Source: an uncultured Collinsella sp. (GTDB lineage Bacteria; Actinomycetota; Coriobacteriia; Coriobacteriales; Coriobacteriaceae). Taken from it: 14,014 nucleotides of DNA. How positions within the stretch are numbered: the stretch's first letter is position 1; each line of letters begins with the position of its first letter. Where the stretch lies: contig CAADVJ010000139.1 in NCBI GenBank assembly GCA_900752475.1, forward strand, positions 1 through 14,014, read 5' to 3'. Below the pieces are notes generated by a model, which had not been told where the DNA came from, searched no databases, and saw nothing but the letters and a program-made list of their open reading frames with translations. The position numbers were made by a program, and so were the translations under genes. Below are positions 5,900 through 13,084 of this stretch, piece by piece.

Positions 5900-7453
5900 A
5901 TGGCACAGCGTCATCTTCCTGCACTCCTGATTATCATGGACGGCTGCGGCCTGGCTCCGGCCGATGGCGAGAACGCCGTCGCCGCTGCCAAGACGCCCTT
6001 CCTTGATAGCCTGTACGAGAAGTACCCCCACACCACGCTCGGTGCTTCGGGCGAGGACGTGGGCCTTCCCGACGGCCAGATGGGCAACTCCGAGGTAGGC
6101 CACCTCAACATCGGTGCCGGCCGCATCGTGTTCCAGGAGCTTTCGCGCATCAACAATGCCATCAAGGACGGCTCCATCGCCAAGAACGAGGTTTTCGTCA
6201 AGGCTATGGACGATGTCAAGGCTGAGGGCAAGACCCTTCACCTTATGGGCCTTATGAGCCCTGGCGGCGTTCACTCCCACATGAACCACGTCGAGGCTCT
6301 GGTCAAGATGGCTGCCGAGCACGGTGTCAAGACCGTTCGCGTCCACGCCTTCATGGATGGCCGCGACGTTGACCCGCAGTCCGGTGCCGGCTACATGAGC
6401 GAGTTCTGCGCCTTCCTGGCGAAGATCTCCGAGGAGACCGGTTGCGACGCTCGCGTCGCCACCGTGTCGGGCCGTTATTGGGCCATGGACCGCGACAACC
6501 GTTGGGAGCGCATCCAGCGTGCCTACGACGTCATGGTCAATGCGTCCGATGCCGATGTCGACCCCGTTGCCGGCATCAAGGCCTACTACGAGAAGGACCC
6601 GCGCGGCGACGAGTTCGTCGAGCCCTTCGCTGCCCACAACGAGGGCATCCACGAGGGCGACGCGGCCATCTTCTTCAACTTCCGTCCCGACCGCGCCCGT
6701 CAGATGACCCGCGTGTTCACGGACAAGGAGTTCGACGGCTTTGAGCGCAAGCAGATCAAGCTTTCGCACTTTGTGACGATGACCGAGTACGATCCGACGT
6801 TTGACGTCGAGGTCGCCTTCCCCAAGACGTTCCCCGAGAACGTCCTGGCCGACGTTATCGCCGCCAATGGCCTGAAGCAGCTGCACACCGCCGAGACCGA
6901 GAAGTACGCCCACGTGACGTTCTTCCTCAACGGCGGCATCGAGGAGCCCAAGGAGGGCGAGGAGCGCGTGCTCGTCGCTTCCCCCAAGGTCGCTACCTAC
7001 GATCTGCAGCCTGAGATGAGCGCTCCCGAGGTTACCGAGAAGCTCGTCGCCGCTATTAACGAGGACCGCGCTGATTTCTACATCGTGAACTTCGCGAACT
7101 GCGACATGGTTGGTCACACCGGTGTCTTCGACGCCGCCGTTAAGGCCGTCGAGGCTGTTGACGATGCCTTGTCCAAGGTTGTCCCGGCGATTCTCGCCAA
7201 GGGTGGCTTTGCGCTGATCACCGCCGACCACGGCAACGCCGACCACATGTTTGACGTTGCTTCCGACGGTTCCAAGCATCCGTTCACGGCTCACACCACC
7301 AACCGTGTGCCGTTCATCATCGTTGATGAGAAGGCCAAGCTCACCGGTATCGAGGACGGCCGTCTTTCCGATATCGCTCCGACCATGCTCACCATGGCTG
7401 GTATTGAGCCTTCCGCCGAGATGACGGGCCGCGTGCTCGCCACCGAGGCCTAA
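5900..7453 (+). CDS. gpmI: 2,3-bisphosphoglycerate-independent phosphoglycerate mutase
   Basis: GpmI converts 3- to 2-phosphoglycerate through a phosphoserine intermediate and is a manganese-dependent member of the alkaline phosphatase superfamily. The 517 residues match the family. Asp14 (in IIMDGCG) and Ser64 in QMGNSEVGHLNIGAGR are the metal ligand and the phosphorylated serine. GGVHSHMNH (122-130) and DGRDVDP (153-159) contribute the substrate pocket. Asp402/His406 in DMVGHTG, Asp443/His444 in TADHGNAD and His465 in HTTNRVPF complete the two metal sites. The usual DGWG is DGCG here, a mild variant outside the metal residues. It lies five bases after tpiA with a modest GTAGGA site, and a strong terminator follows. 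In Streptomyces and mycobacteria secG follows tpiA directly, so this gene is an addition to the conserved block. Confidence 0.96.
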   Translation: MAQRHLPALLIIMDGCGLAPADGENAVAAAKTPFLDSLYEKYPHTTLGASGEDVGLPDGQMGNSEVGHLNIGAGRIVFQELSRINNAIKDGSIAKNEVFVKAMDDVKAEGKTLHLMGLMSPGGVHSHMNHVEALVKMAAEHGVKTVRVHAFMDGRDVDPQSGAGYMSEFCAFLAKISEETGCDARVATVSGRYWAMDRDNRWERIQRAYDVMVNASDADVDPVAGIKAYYEKDPRGDEFVEPFAAHNEGIHEGDAAIFFNFRPDRARQMTRVFTDKEFDGFERKQIKLSHFVTMTEYDPTFDVEVAFPKTFPENVLADVIAANGLKQLHTAETEKYAHVTFFLNGGIEEPKEGEERVLVASPKVATYDLQPEMSAPEVTEKLVAAINEDRADFYIVNFANCDMVGHTGVFDAAVKAVEAVDDALSKVVPAILAKGGFALITADHGNADHMFDVASDGSKHPFTAHTTNRVPFIIVDEKAKLTGIEDGRLSDIAPTMLTMAGIEPSAEMTGRVLATEA

Positions 7454-7454
7454 G

Positions 7455-7514
7455 AGAAAACTCCAAGCGTTTTCTTGCAGGGGGTTGCCCATATTCGGGC
7501 AACCCCCCTTTTTT
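7455..7514 (+). terminator. Strong intrinsic terminator after gpmI
   Basis: GGGGGTTGCCC (7480-7490) and GGGCAACCCCC (7497-7507) form a perfect 11-bp stem with a six-base loop, followed by CTTTTTT. A smaller AGAAAAC / GTTTTCT stem (7455-7461 with 7469-7475) lies just before it. This closes the glycolytic transcription unit. Confidence 0.93.
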
Positions 7515-7573
7515 GGTATTTCTGCCATTTCCGCACCGTCCCCGAGTGGCAGGTAGGGGAGAGCGGGGGATTG

Positions 7574-7582
7574 TGGTACAGT
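7574..7582 (+). promoter_or_regulatory. Candidate extended -10 promoter for secG
   Basis: TGGTACAGT has the TG-n-hexamer form of an extended -10, with hexamer TACAGT at 7577-7582. No good -35 is visible. It lies between the gpmI terminator and secG, where a promoter is needed. An inverted repeat CTGCCA / TGGCAG (7522-7527 and 7547-7552) lies upstream. Confidence 0.4.
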
Positions 7583-7618
7583 ACTGGAGTTTGAATTGTT
7601 CTATTAAGGAGCTTATCT

Positions 7619-7873
7619 ATGGGTCCGTTCCAGATTTTTCTGTTTGTCGTTTGGGCTGTTTCTGCCGTGGCGCTGACGATTCTCGTCCTGATGCATTCCG
7701 GTAAGGGTACCGGCGTTTCGGATATGATCGCTAGCTCGCTGTATAACTCCAGCTCTGCCACAGGTGTTATGGAGCAGAACCTCGACCGCCTGACCGTCAT
7801 CATGGCTGTCGTGTTTGCCGTGTGCGTCGTGCTGTGCATGTTCTTCTTCCCGCAGGGCATCGTGGGCTACTAA
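7619..7873 (+). CDS. secG: Preprotein translocase subunit SecG
   Basis: SecG is the small non-essential SecYEG partner that assists protein export across the cytoplasmic membrane. The protein has 84 residues with two hydrophobic segments (about 4-25 and 57-77). The family motif LMHSGKGTGVSD follows the first, and SSATGVMEQNLDRLT precedes the second. ATG 7619 has AAGGAG (7606-7611) seven bases upstream. It is flanked by terminators on both sides (7455-7514 and 7897-7927), so it forms a single-gene unit despite its conserved neighbourhood with the glycolytic genes, where in other actinobacteria it follows tpiA. Length, topology and context agree well. Confidence 0.93.
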   Translation: MGPFQIFLFVVWAVSAVALTILVLMHSGKGTGVSDMIASSLYNSSSATGVMEQNLDRLTVIMAVVFAVCVVLCMFFFPQGIVGY

Positions 7874-7896
7874 TCACGAGCCGCATAAGTACTTGT

Positions 7897-7927
7897 AAAG
7901 GGTTCCGCAAGTGCGGGACCCTTTTTT
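7897..7927 (+). terminator. Intrinsic terminator after secG
   Basis: AAGGGTTCCGC (7898-7908) pairs with GCGGGACCCTT (7913-7923) with one wobble pair, around the loop AAGT. An extra A-T pair is possible at the base, and the stem ends in TTTTTT (7922-7927). Confidence 0.92.
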
Positions 7928-8019
7928 GTTTACATATTCGTAACAGAGTCAAAAATATCACCACATACTGCGCCCAACTAAAGAAATTCTTGACCGTTAA
8001 CCGGAATTAGCCCCAAATC

Positions 8020-8096
8020 GTGCATAAAATGCGCTACTGTATTGCAAAACGTTGGCCTGTTGTGCATAACCAGCCATAGCAGCGGGCAGCGTTTTG
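8020..8096 (+). repeat. Two repeat pairs with a common 42-nt offset upstream of oppA
   Basis: GTGCATAA occurs at 8020-8027 and again at 8062-8069. CAAAACGTTG (8045-8054) has a reverse-complement partner CAGCGTTTTG (8087-8096) matching at nine of ten positions. Both pairs are offset by exactly 42 bases, four turns of B-DNA. The first CAAAACG arm overlaps the proposed -35 and the second lies just past the proposed start site, as operators forming a repression loop might. The wider 35-base segments match only about half their positions. Confidence 0.45.
8042..8070 (+). promoter_or_regulatory. Candidate oppABCDF promoter
   Basis: TTGCAA (8042-8047) and CATAAC (8065-8070) are separated by 17 bases, each matching consensus at four of six positions. 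Predicted start is near 8077, giving a leader of about 90 bases. The rest of the 7928-8169 gap upstream is AT-rich, with nothing else recognised apart from the repeats and hairpin listed separately. Confidence 0.4.
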
Positions 8097-8099
8097 ATG

Positions 8100-8137
8100 G
8101 TTCGGATCGGATTGTCTCGACATGTGTCCGACTGAAC
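8100..8137 (+). promoter_or_regulatory. Stem-loop in the oppA 5' leader
   Basis: GTTCGG (8100-8105) pairs with CTGAAC (8132-8137), and TCGGA (8107-8111) with TCCGA (8127-8131), leaving one bulged A and a 15-base loop. No T tail follows. It ends 20 bases before the oppA ribosome binding site, so a stabilising or regulatory mRNA element is likely. Confidence 0.5.
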
Positions 8138-8169
8138 ATTTCTTTGTCCTATCTCATAAGGAGGATGGC

Positions 8170-9846
8170 ATGGCTGATTCTATGTTCCACCAGCCCGTTA
8201 TGGGTCGTCGCGCCTTTGTTGGCGGCACCCTTGCTGCGAGCTCCATGGCTTTTCTTGCCGCATGTGGCAAGAAGGGCGGCGACGCTTCCGGTTCTGAGTC
8301 CGGTTCGACGCTGAACTTCTACATCAACAACCCGGTCTGCATCGACCCCTACAACGTCCAGGAGGACCAGGGTACTCAGGTCGAGTATCAGCTCTTTGAC
8401 GCTCTGACCTCTTACGACGCCGAGAAGGGCGAGATCGTTCCGCTGGCTTGCGAGTCCTTTGAGTCCAACGACGACGCCACCGAGTTTACCTTCAAGATCA
8501 AGAAGGCCAAGTTCCACAACGGTGACGACGTTACCTCTAAGTCCTTCAAGCTCGGTTGGGAGCGTCTGGTCAACACCAAGTCGGCCATCGCTACCGAGTA
8601 TGGCCCTTCCGAGGTCTCCTATCACCTTTCCATGGTCGAGGGCTATGACGATCTGCTTGCCGGTAACGCCACCGAGCTCAGCGGTGTTACGTGCCCTGAC
8701 GATGAGACCCTCGTCGTCAAGCTGTCTTCCGCTTACGCCGACTTCCCCTTCGTCGCCTCTCACCCGGCTCTGGCCCCGGTTCCCGAGTGCGCCGAGTCCG
8801 ATGTCAAGAGCTTCTACCTTGCCCCGGTCGGTAACGGCCCGTTCATGATGGACGGCAAGTGGGAGGATGGCCAGGAGATCAACGTCAAGAAGTTCGACGA
8901 TTACTATGGCGACAAGGCCAAGATCGATGGCATCCACTTCCAGGTCATCAAGGACATGGAGACCGCTTACAAGGAGTTCCAGGCCGGTAACCTCGATGTC
9001 TGCGACGTTCCCGTCGCTCAGATCGATGCCGCCAAGAAGGATCGCGGCGTGTCCAAGGACGGCTACACCATGGGTGACGGCGAGCGCATGCTGCTCGGCG
9101 CCGAGCCTTCCACCTACTACCTGACCTGCAACAACACGGCCGAGCCGTTCAACAACGCTGACCTGCGTAGGGGTATCTCCCTGGCCATTAACCGTGAGGC
9201 CATCTGCAAGACCATCTTCAAGGGTACCCGTACCCCCGCCGACGGCATTGTTCCTCCGGGCATCGATGGCTACAAGGAGGGCGCATGGGAGTTCTGCGCC
9301 TACGACGTCGACAAGGCTAACAAGTACCTCGACAAGGTTGCTCCTGCCGGTGCCAACGGTGACCGTGGCATTAGTGTGACCCTTTCCTACAACCAGGACG
9401 GTGGCCACAAGGAGATCATGGAGTCCATCATCGGCGACCTCGCCAAGGTTGGCGTTACCGCTGTCTCCGATACCCCCGAGTGGTCTGCCCTGCTCGAGCA
9501 GTATCAGAACTTTAACTATCAGTTCGGTCGTCTGGGCTGGATTGCCGACTACCCGATCATGGACAACTTCCTGTATCCGCTGTTCCACTCCGACTCCCTC
9601 GGTGGCGACAACCGCTCTGGTTACAACAACCCCGAGTTCGACGCCAAGGTCGACGAGGCTCGCACTACGGTTGACGACAAGGAGCGCGTCGCTAAGATGC
9701 AGGAGGCCGACGCAATGGTCGCTGCCGACTGCCCGGTCATCCCGGTGATGTTCTACACGCACACCATCGCCGGCTCCGATCGCATCAAGCACCTCTATGT
9801 CGATCCGCAGAAGCACGCCGATCTGGGTACCGCTGAGCTCGCTTAA
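8170..9846 (+). CDS. oppA: Oligopeptide ABC transporter substrate-binding lipoprotein
   Basis: OppA captures extracellular peptides and hands them to the OppBC channel. ATG 8170 is chosen because AAGGAGG (8158-8164) lies five bases upstream and gives a sensible export signal; an in-frame ATG at 8122 has no such site. The 558-residue precursor opens with MGRRAFVGGT, a twin-arginine (R13, R14) pattern. A short hydrophobic stretch and the lipobox LAAC follow, with lipidated Cys32, then a Gly/Ser/Asp-rich linker. The body fits the family-5 solute-binding proteins: FTFKIKKAKFHNGDDVTS, the LRRGISLAINREAI region, and the late GWIADYP and PLFHSDS segments. The signal suggests Tat-dependent export followed by lipid anchoring, which is inferred. 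The gene is codon-biased like the glycolytic genes, so high expression is likely. Peptide specificity cannot be told from sequence. Confidence 0.93.
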   Translation: MADSMFHQPVMGRRAFVGGTLAASSMAFLAACGKKGGDASGSESGSTLNFYINNPVCIDPYNVQEDQGTQVEYQLFDALTSYDAEKGEIVPLACESFESNDDATEFTFKIKKAKFHNGDDVTSKSFKLGWERLVNTKSAIATEYGPSEVSYHLSMVEGYDDLLAGNATELSGVTCPDDETLVVKLSSAYADFPFVASHPALAPVPECAESDVKSFYLAPVGNGPFMMDGKWEDGQEINVKKFDDYYGDKAKIDGIHFQVIKDMETAYKEFQAGNLDVCDVPVAQIDAAKKDRGVSKDGYTMGDGERMLLGAEPSTYYLTCNNTAEPFNNADLRRGISLAINREAICKTIFKGTRTPADGIVPPGIDGYKEGAWEFCAYDVDKANKYLDKVAPAGANGDRGISVTLSYNQDGGHKEIMESIIGDLAKVGVTAVSDTPEWSALLEQYQNFNYQFGRLGWIADYPIMDNFLYPLFHSDSLGGDNRSGYNNPEFDAKVDEARTTVDDKERVAKMQEADAMVAADCPVIPVMFYTHTIAGSDRIKHLYVDPQKHADLGTAELA

Positions 9847-9862
9847 GAGTTTGCAGCTTCCG

Positions 9863-9890
9863 TGAGGGTCAAGTATTTACGTAGACCTCA
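9863..9890 (+). repeat. Small inverted repeat just after oppA
   Basis: TGAGGGTC (9863-9870) and GACCTCA (9884-9890) can form a seven-pair stem with one bulged G. It has no T tail. It may protect the 3' end of a processed oppA message. Confidence 0.35.
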
Positions 9891-9942
9891 TGGGAAACAT
9901 ACAGTTCTCCCTAACCTGGGGTAAACTGGCTGATGGTAATTT

Positions 9943-9972
9943 TGGGATGCCGGTCTGGCGATCGGCATCCCA
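9943..9972 (+). terminator. Stem-loop between oppA and oppB, possible attenuator
   Basis: TGGGATGCCG (9943-9952) and CGGCATCCCA (9963-9972) form a perfect 10-bp stem with a 10-base loop, followed by the weak tail TTTAGGTT. In a 156-base gap inside an otherwise tight operon, this probably acts as a partial terminator or RNA-stabilising stem that keeps the binding protein in excess over the membrane complex. A local CCCT / AGGG pairing (9984-9987 with 9992-9995) could cover part of the oppB Shine-Dalgarno. Confidence 0.6.
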
Positions 9973-10002
9973 TTTAGGTTAATCCCTAGATAGGGGAGTG
10001 GT

Positions 10003-11040
10003 ATGGGTAAGTACATCGTTAAACGTGTGCTTCAGTTCATCCCGGTGTTTTTGGGCGTTACGCTGATTCTGTTCGCCCTCCAGAATATCGTGCCGGGAGA
10101 TCCGATCAAGCTGATCGGTGGAGACAAGGCTCTGTCCCCCGAGGTGGAGCTTCAGCTTCGCGTTCGCTATCACCTGGTCCAGACGGACGAGGACGGCAAC
10201 GCGATCCTTGACGAGAACGGCGACCCCGTTCAAACGTCGCTCGTGGACCGTTACTTGTATTACATGAACGGCCTGCTTCATGGCGATCTGGGCAATTCGT
10301 ACCAGCGCAAGCTGCCGGTTACGGAAATCTTTGCCCAGAAGTATCCGTATACGGTCAAACTTGCCGCGTGCGCCATCGTGCTCGAGGCAATCATGGGTAT
10401 CGGTGCGGGTATCATTTCGGCGGTAAAGCGTTATTCCTTCTGGGATATTTTGGTAACGCTCACCACGTCGATCCTCGTTGCGGTCCCGGCCTTCTGGCTC
10501 GGTATGTTGCTGCAGCTGTTCTTTGGCGTCATCCTCAAGGACGCCACGGGCGGTGCATTCTCCATGCCGATCTCGGGTGCCGGCGGTTCCAGCTCTCAGT
10601 ATCAGGATTGGATGCACTATGTGCTTCCGACCATTACGCTGGCTTCGGTTTCGACCGCTTATGCCGCCCGCATTATGCGCTCGCAGCTGCTTGACGTCAT
10701 GAACCAGGATTACATCCGCACGGCAAAGGCCAAGGGTCTCTCCAATCGCGCGATCATCATCAAGCATGCGCTTAAGAATGCACTCATCCCCGTCGTTACC
10801 TATATTGGTGTCGACTTTGGCGGCATGCTTTCGGGCGCCATCCTGACCGAGACGGTCTTTAACTGGCCCGGTATCGGCTATGAGGTCTATCGCGCCATTA
10901 GCATGCGTGACTGGCCCATCGTTATGGGCGGCGTTACGCTCATCGTTGTCGTCGTCATGGTGATTAACCTGCTCGTCGACATTAGCTATGCATTCCTCGA
11001 CCCGCGCATCCGCCTTGGCGGTCCGTCGGATAAGGCCTAA
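10003..11040 (+). CDS. oppB: Oligopeptide ABC transporter permease OppB
   Basis: OppB is one of the two channel subunits of the peptide importer. The 345 residues begin MGKYIVKRVLQFIPVFLGVTL (first membrane helix) and carry GLLHGDLGNSY at 90-100, further helices around 120-140, 146-180, 265-285 and 305-330, and the EAA coupling loop (about 237-260, YIRTAKAKGLSNRAIIIKH, key Gly245), ending with LDPRIR. It is longer than the ~306 residues of E. coli OppB. The extra length comes from an acidic segment at 61-78 (TDEDGNAILDENGDP), expected outside the membrane, and a Gly/Ser-rich segment around 183-201. AGGGGAG (9992-9998) precedes the start by four bases. oppC follows after 14 bases. Codon bias is weaker than in oppA, in line with lower expression. 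Confidence 0.95.
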   Translation: MGKYIVKRVLQFIPVFLGVTLILFALQNIVPGDPIKLIGGDKALSPEVELQLRVRYHLVQTDEDGNAILDENGDPVQTSLVDRYLYYMNGLLHGDLGNSYQRKLPVTEIFAQKYPYTVKLAACAIVLEAIMGIGAGIISAVKRYSFWDILVTLTTSILVAVPAFWLGMLLQLFFGVILKDATGGAFSMPISGAGGSSSQYQDWMHYVLPTITLASVSTAYAARIMRSQLLDVMNQDYIRTAKAKGLSNRAIIIKHALKNALIPVVTYIGVDFGGMLSGAILTETVFNWPGIGYEVYRAISMRDWPIVMGGVTLIVVVVMVINLLVDISYAFLDPRIRLGGPSDKA

Positions 11041-11054
11041 GGGAGGTACGTCTC

Positions 11055-11990
11055 ATGCAGGAAACTGATTCTCAGTCTCAGGAGCAGGCTACCGCCACTA
11101 AGGCCGCATCTGCTCCCGCCAAGTCCCGCACGCTGTGGGGCGACGCTTTTAAGCGTCTTCGTAAGAACAAGCTCGCCGTTATCGGTGTCTGCTGGATCAT
11201 CATCGTCGTTGTGGTTGCCCTGACCGCAGATCTGTGGGCTAAGCCCTGGCTCGGTTCGCCGACGGCTTCCGATTCGACTACCATGGCCGAGACGTCGCTG
11301 CTGGCTCCGTGTGCAGAGCACCCGTTTGGCACCGACGCCCTTGGTCGTGACATTCTCGTCCGCGTTATCTATGGTGCGCGCGTTTCGCTGTCCGTCGGAA
11401 TTATGGCCACCGCGATCTCCACGCTGATTGGTCTGGTCATGGGTGCTCTGGCCGGTTTCTACGGCGGCATCTGGGATACGATCATCATGCGCTGTGCGGA
11501 CATCTTCCTGGCGTTCCCGTACGTGCTGTTCGTTGTCGCCATGATCGCCGTTATCGGCCGTGGTCTTCAGAACGTCTTTATCGCCATCGGTATTCTCGGC
11601 TGGCCTTCGATTGCGCGCGTCTTCCGCTCTGCGATCTTGACCGTCAAGGAAAACGACTATGTTGATGCTGCGCGCGCGATGGGTGCATCTGATGCTCGTA
11701 TCGTTGTGCGTCACATCTTCCCGAACTCCGTCGCCTCCATCGTGGTCTACGCGACTATGAACATTGGTGGCGCCATTCTGACCGAGTCCGCTCTGTCCTT
11801 CCTCGGCATGGGCGTTATTCCGCCTACGCCTTCGTGGGGCTCCATGATTCAGGACGGTCAGCAGTATCTTCTGACTGCTCCCTGGATGATGATCATGCCC
11901 GGTCTGGCAATTCTCTCGACGGTGCTCGCCTTCACCCTGTTGGGTGATGGTCTGCGCGACGCCCTCGACGTCAAGATGAAGGACGCATAA
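11055..11990 (+). CDS. oppC: Oligopeptide ABC transporter permease OppC
   Basis: OppC is the second channel subunit and pairs with OppB in the membrane. The 311-residue protein starts with a hydrophilic Gln/Ala-rich cytoplasmic tail (1-25), the family segment FKRLRKNKLAVIG (32-44) and a first helix (about 42-60). The hallmark HPFGTDALGRDILVRVIYGARVSL follows at 89-112. The EAA loop lies at 201-224 (DYVDAARAMGASDARIVVRH), and ALSFLGMGV with PPTPSWGSM follows at 246-264. GGGAGG (11041-11046) is eight bases upstream of ATG. Only two bases separate its stop from oppD, and the oppD ribosome binding site lies within the oppC 3' end, so the two are coupled. The length is normal for the family. Confidence 0.95.
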   Translation: MQETDSQSQEQATATKAASAPAKSRTLWGDAFKRLRKNKLAVIGVCWIIIVVVVALTADLWAKPWLGSPTASDSTTMAETSLLAPCAEHPFGTDALGRDILVRVIYGARVSLSVGIMATAISTLIGLVMGALAGFYGGIWDTIIMRCADIFLAFPYVLFVVAMIAVIGRGLQNVFIAIGILGWPSIARVFRSAILTVKENDYVDAARAMGASDARIVVRHIFPNSVASIVVYATMNIGGAILTESALSFLGMGVIPPTPSWGSMIQDGQQYLLTAPWMMIMPGLAILSTVLAFTLLGDGLRDALDVKMKDA

Positions 11991-11992
11991 GG

Positions 11993-13083
11993 ATGAAGAA
12001 GAACAAGAACTATGTGGACCTGAAGGACCAGCCGGTTCCCGAGGGCCAGCATCTGCTCGAGGTCGATGACCTTAAGATGTATTTCCACACTGAGGATGGC
12101 GTCGTTCGCGCTGTCGACGGTGTCTCCTACACGCTCGATCGCGGCGAGACCCTGGGCGTCGTCGGTGAGTCCGGCTCCGGTAAGTCCGTGACCGCCATGA
12201 CCATCATGGGCCTTATCTCGATGCCTCCGGGAAAGATCGAGGGCGGCGACGTTCGCTATCGCGGTCGTTCGATCCTCGAGATGACCGAGGAAGAGATGCA
12301 GCACATTCGCGGTAACGATATCGCGATGATCTTCCAGGATCCTATGACCTCTTTGAACCCGGTCTATAAGATCGGCAAACAGGTGGGCGAGGGCCTTCGT
12401 CTGCACCGTGGCTACTCCAAGCAGGAGGCGCTCAAGCGCGCTACCGAGCTTTTGGACCTCGTGGGTATCCCCGAGCCCGAGAAGCGCGTCAATGAGTATC
12501 CGCACCAGTTCTCCGGCGGTATGCGTCAGCGCGTCATGATCGCTATGGCTCTTGCCTGCGATCCCGATATTCTGATTGCCGACGAGCCCACGACTGCCCT
12601 GGACGTTACCATTCAGGCTCAGATTATCGAGCTCATGCAGGAAATGCAGGAGAAGAACGGCAACGCCATCATCATGATCACCCATGACCTGGGTGTCGTT
12701 GCTGATATGGCCGACAAGATCATGGTTATGTACGCCGGCCGTCCCGTCGAGTTCGGTACTGCTGAGGAAATCTTCTACGAGAGCCGCCACCCCTACACCT
12801 GGGGCCTTATCCGCTCCATCCCGGAGCAGGCCATCGAAGAGAAGAAGCCGCTTACGCCGATTCACGGCAACCCGCCTTCGCTCATGAACCTGCCTGAGGG
12901 CTGCGTCTTCTCTCCTCGTTGTCCCTATGCGACGGACAAGTGCCGCAAGCAGCGCCCCGAGCGCGTTGTCACCGAGTCTGGTCATTACTCTGCGTGCCAC
13001 TACTCCGGTGACCCCGAGTTCCTCAAGAACGCTCCTGAGACGTCCCGTACGCGCAAGGATTCCAAGAAGGGAGGCGAGGCGTA

Positions 13084-13084
<1 letters not shown>
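11993..13084 (+). CDS. oppD: Oligopeptide ABC transporter ATP-binding protein OppD
   Basis: OppD is one of the two cytoplasmic ATPases that power the importer. In 363 residues it has Walker A GESGSGKS (58-65), the Q-loop glutamine 115 in FQDPMTSLNP, signature FSGGM (173-177), Walker B ILIADE (193-198) and the switch His231. The C-terminal oligopeptide-transporter extension NPPSLMNLPEGC-x5-C-x6-C-x17-C places cysteines at 304, 310, 317 and 335. In related peptide importers this four-cysteine set has been reported to bind an iron-sulfur cluster; that it does so here is inferred. The tail is Lys/Arg-rich. GAAGGA (11978-11983) lies nine bases before the start. The stop codon shares one base with the oppF start (TAATG), indicating translational coupling. 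Confidence 0.96.

Noticed and set aside
8043..8057. Catabolite-responsive (cre) box at TGCAAAACGTTGGC before oppA
   Set aside because: There is one extra A compared with the cre spacing and the right half lacks the expected CA. Only AACGTT is symmetric, so it is reported as part of the repeat pair instead.
3809..9816. Very long minus-strand open frames (for example 3809-5281, 5762-7528, 8149-9816)
   Set aside because: They lie opposite pgk/tpiA, gpmI and oppA, whose strong C-ending codon bias removes stops on the other strand. The translations are low-complexity Leu/Val/Gly/Asp-rich with no recognisable family, and the sense genes are certain.
10183..10227. EF-hand calcium loop in OppB (DEDGNAILDENGDP)
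   Set aside because: The spacing and missing flanking helices do not fit the 12-residue EF-hand pattern. It is only an acidic insert as far as sequence shows.
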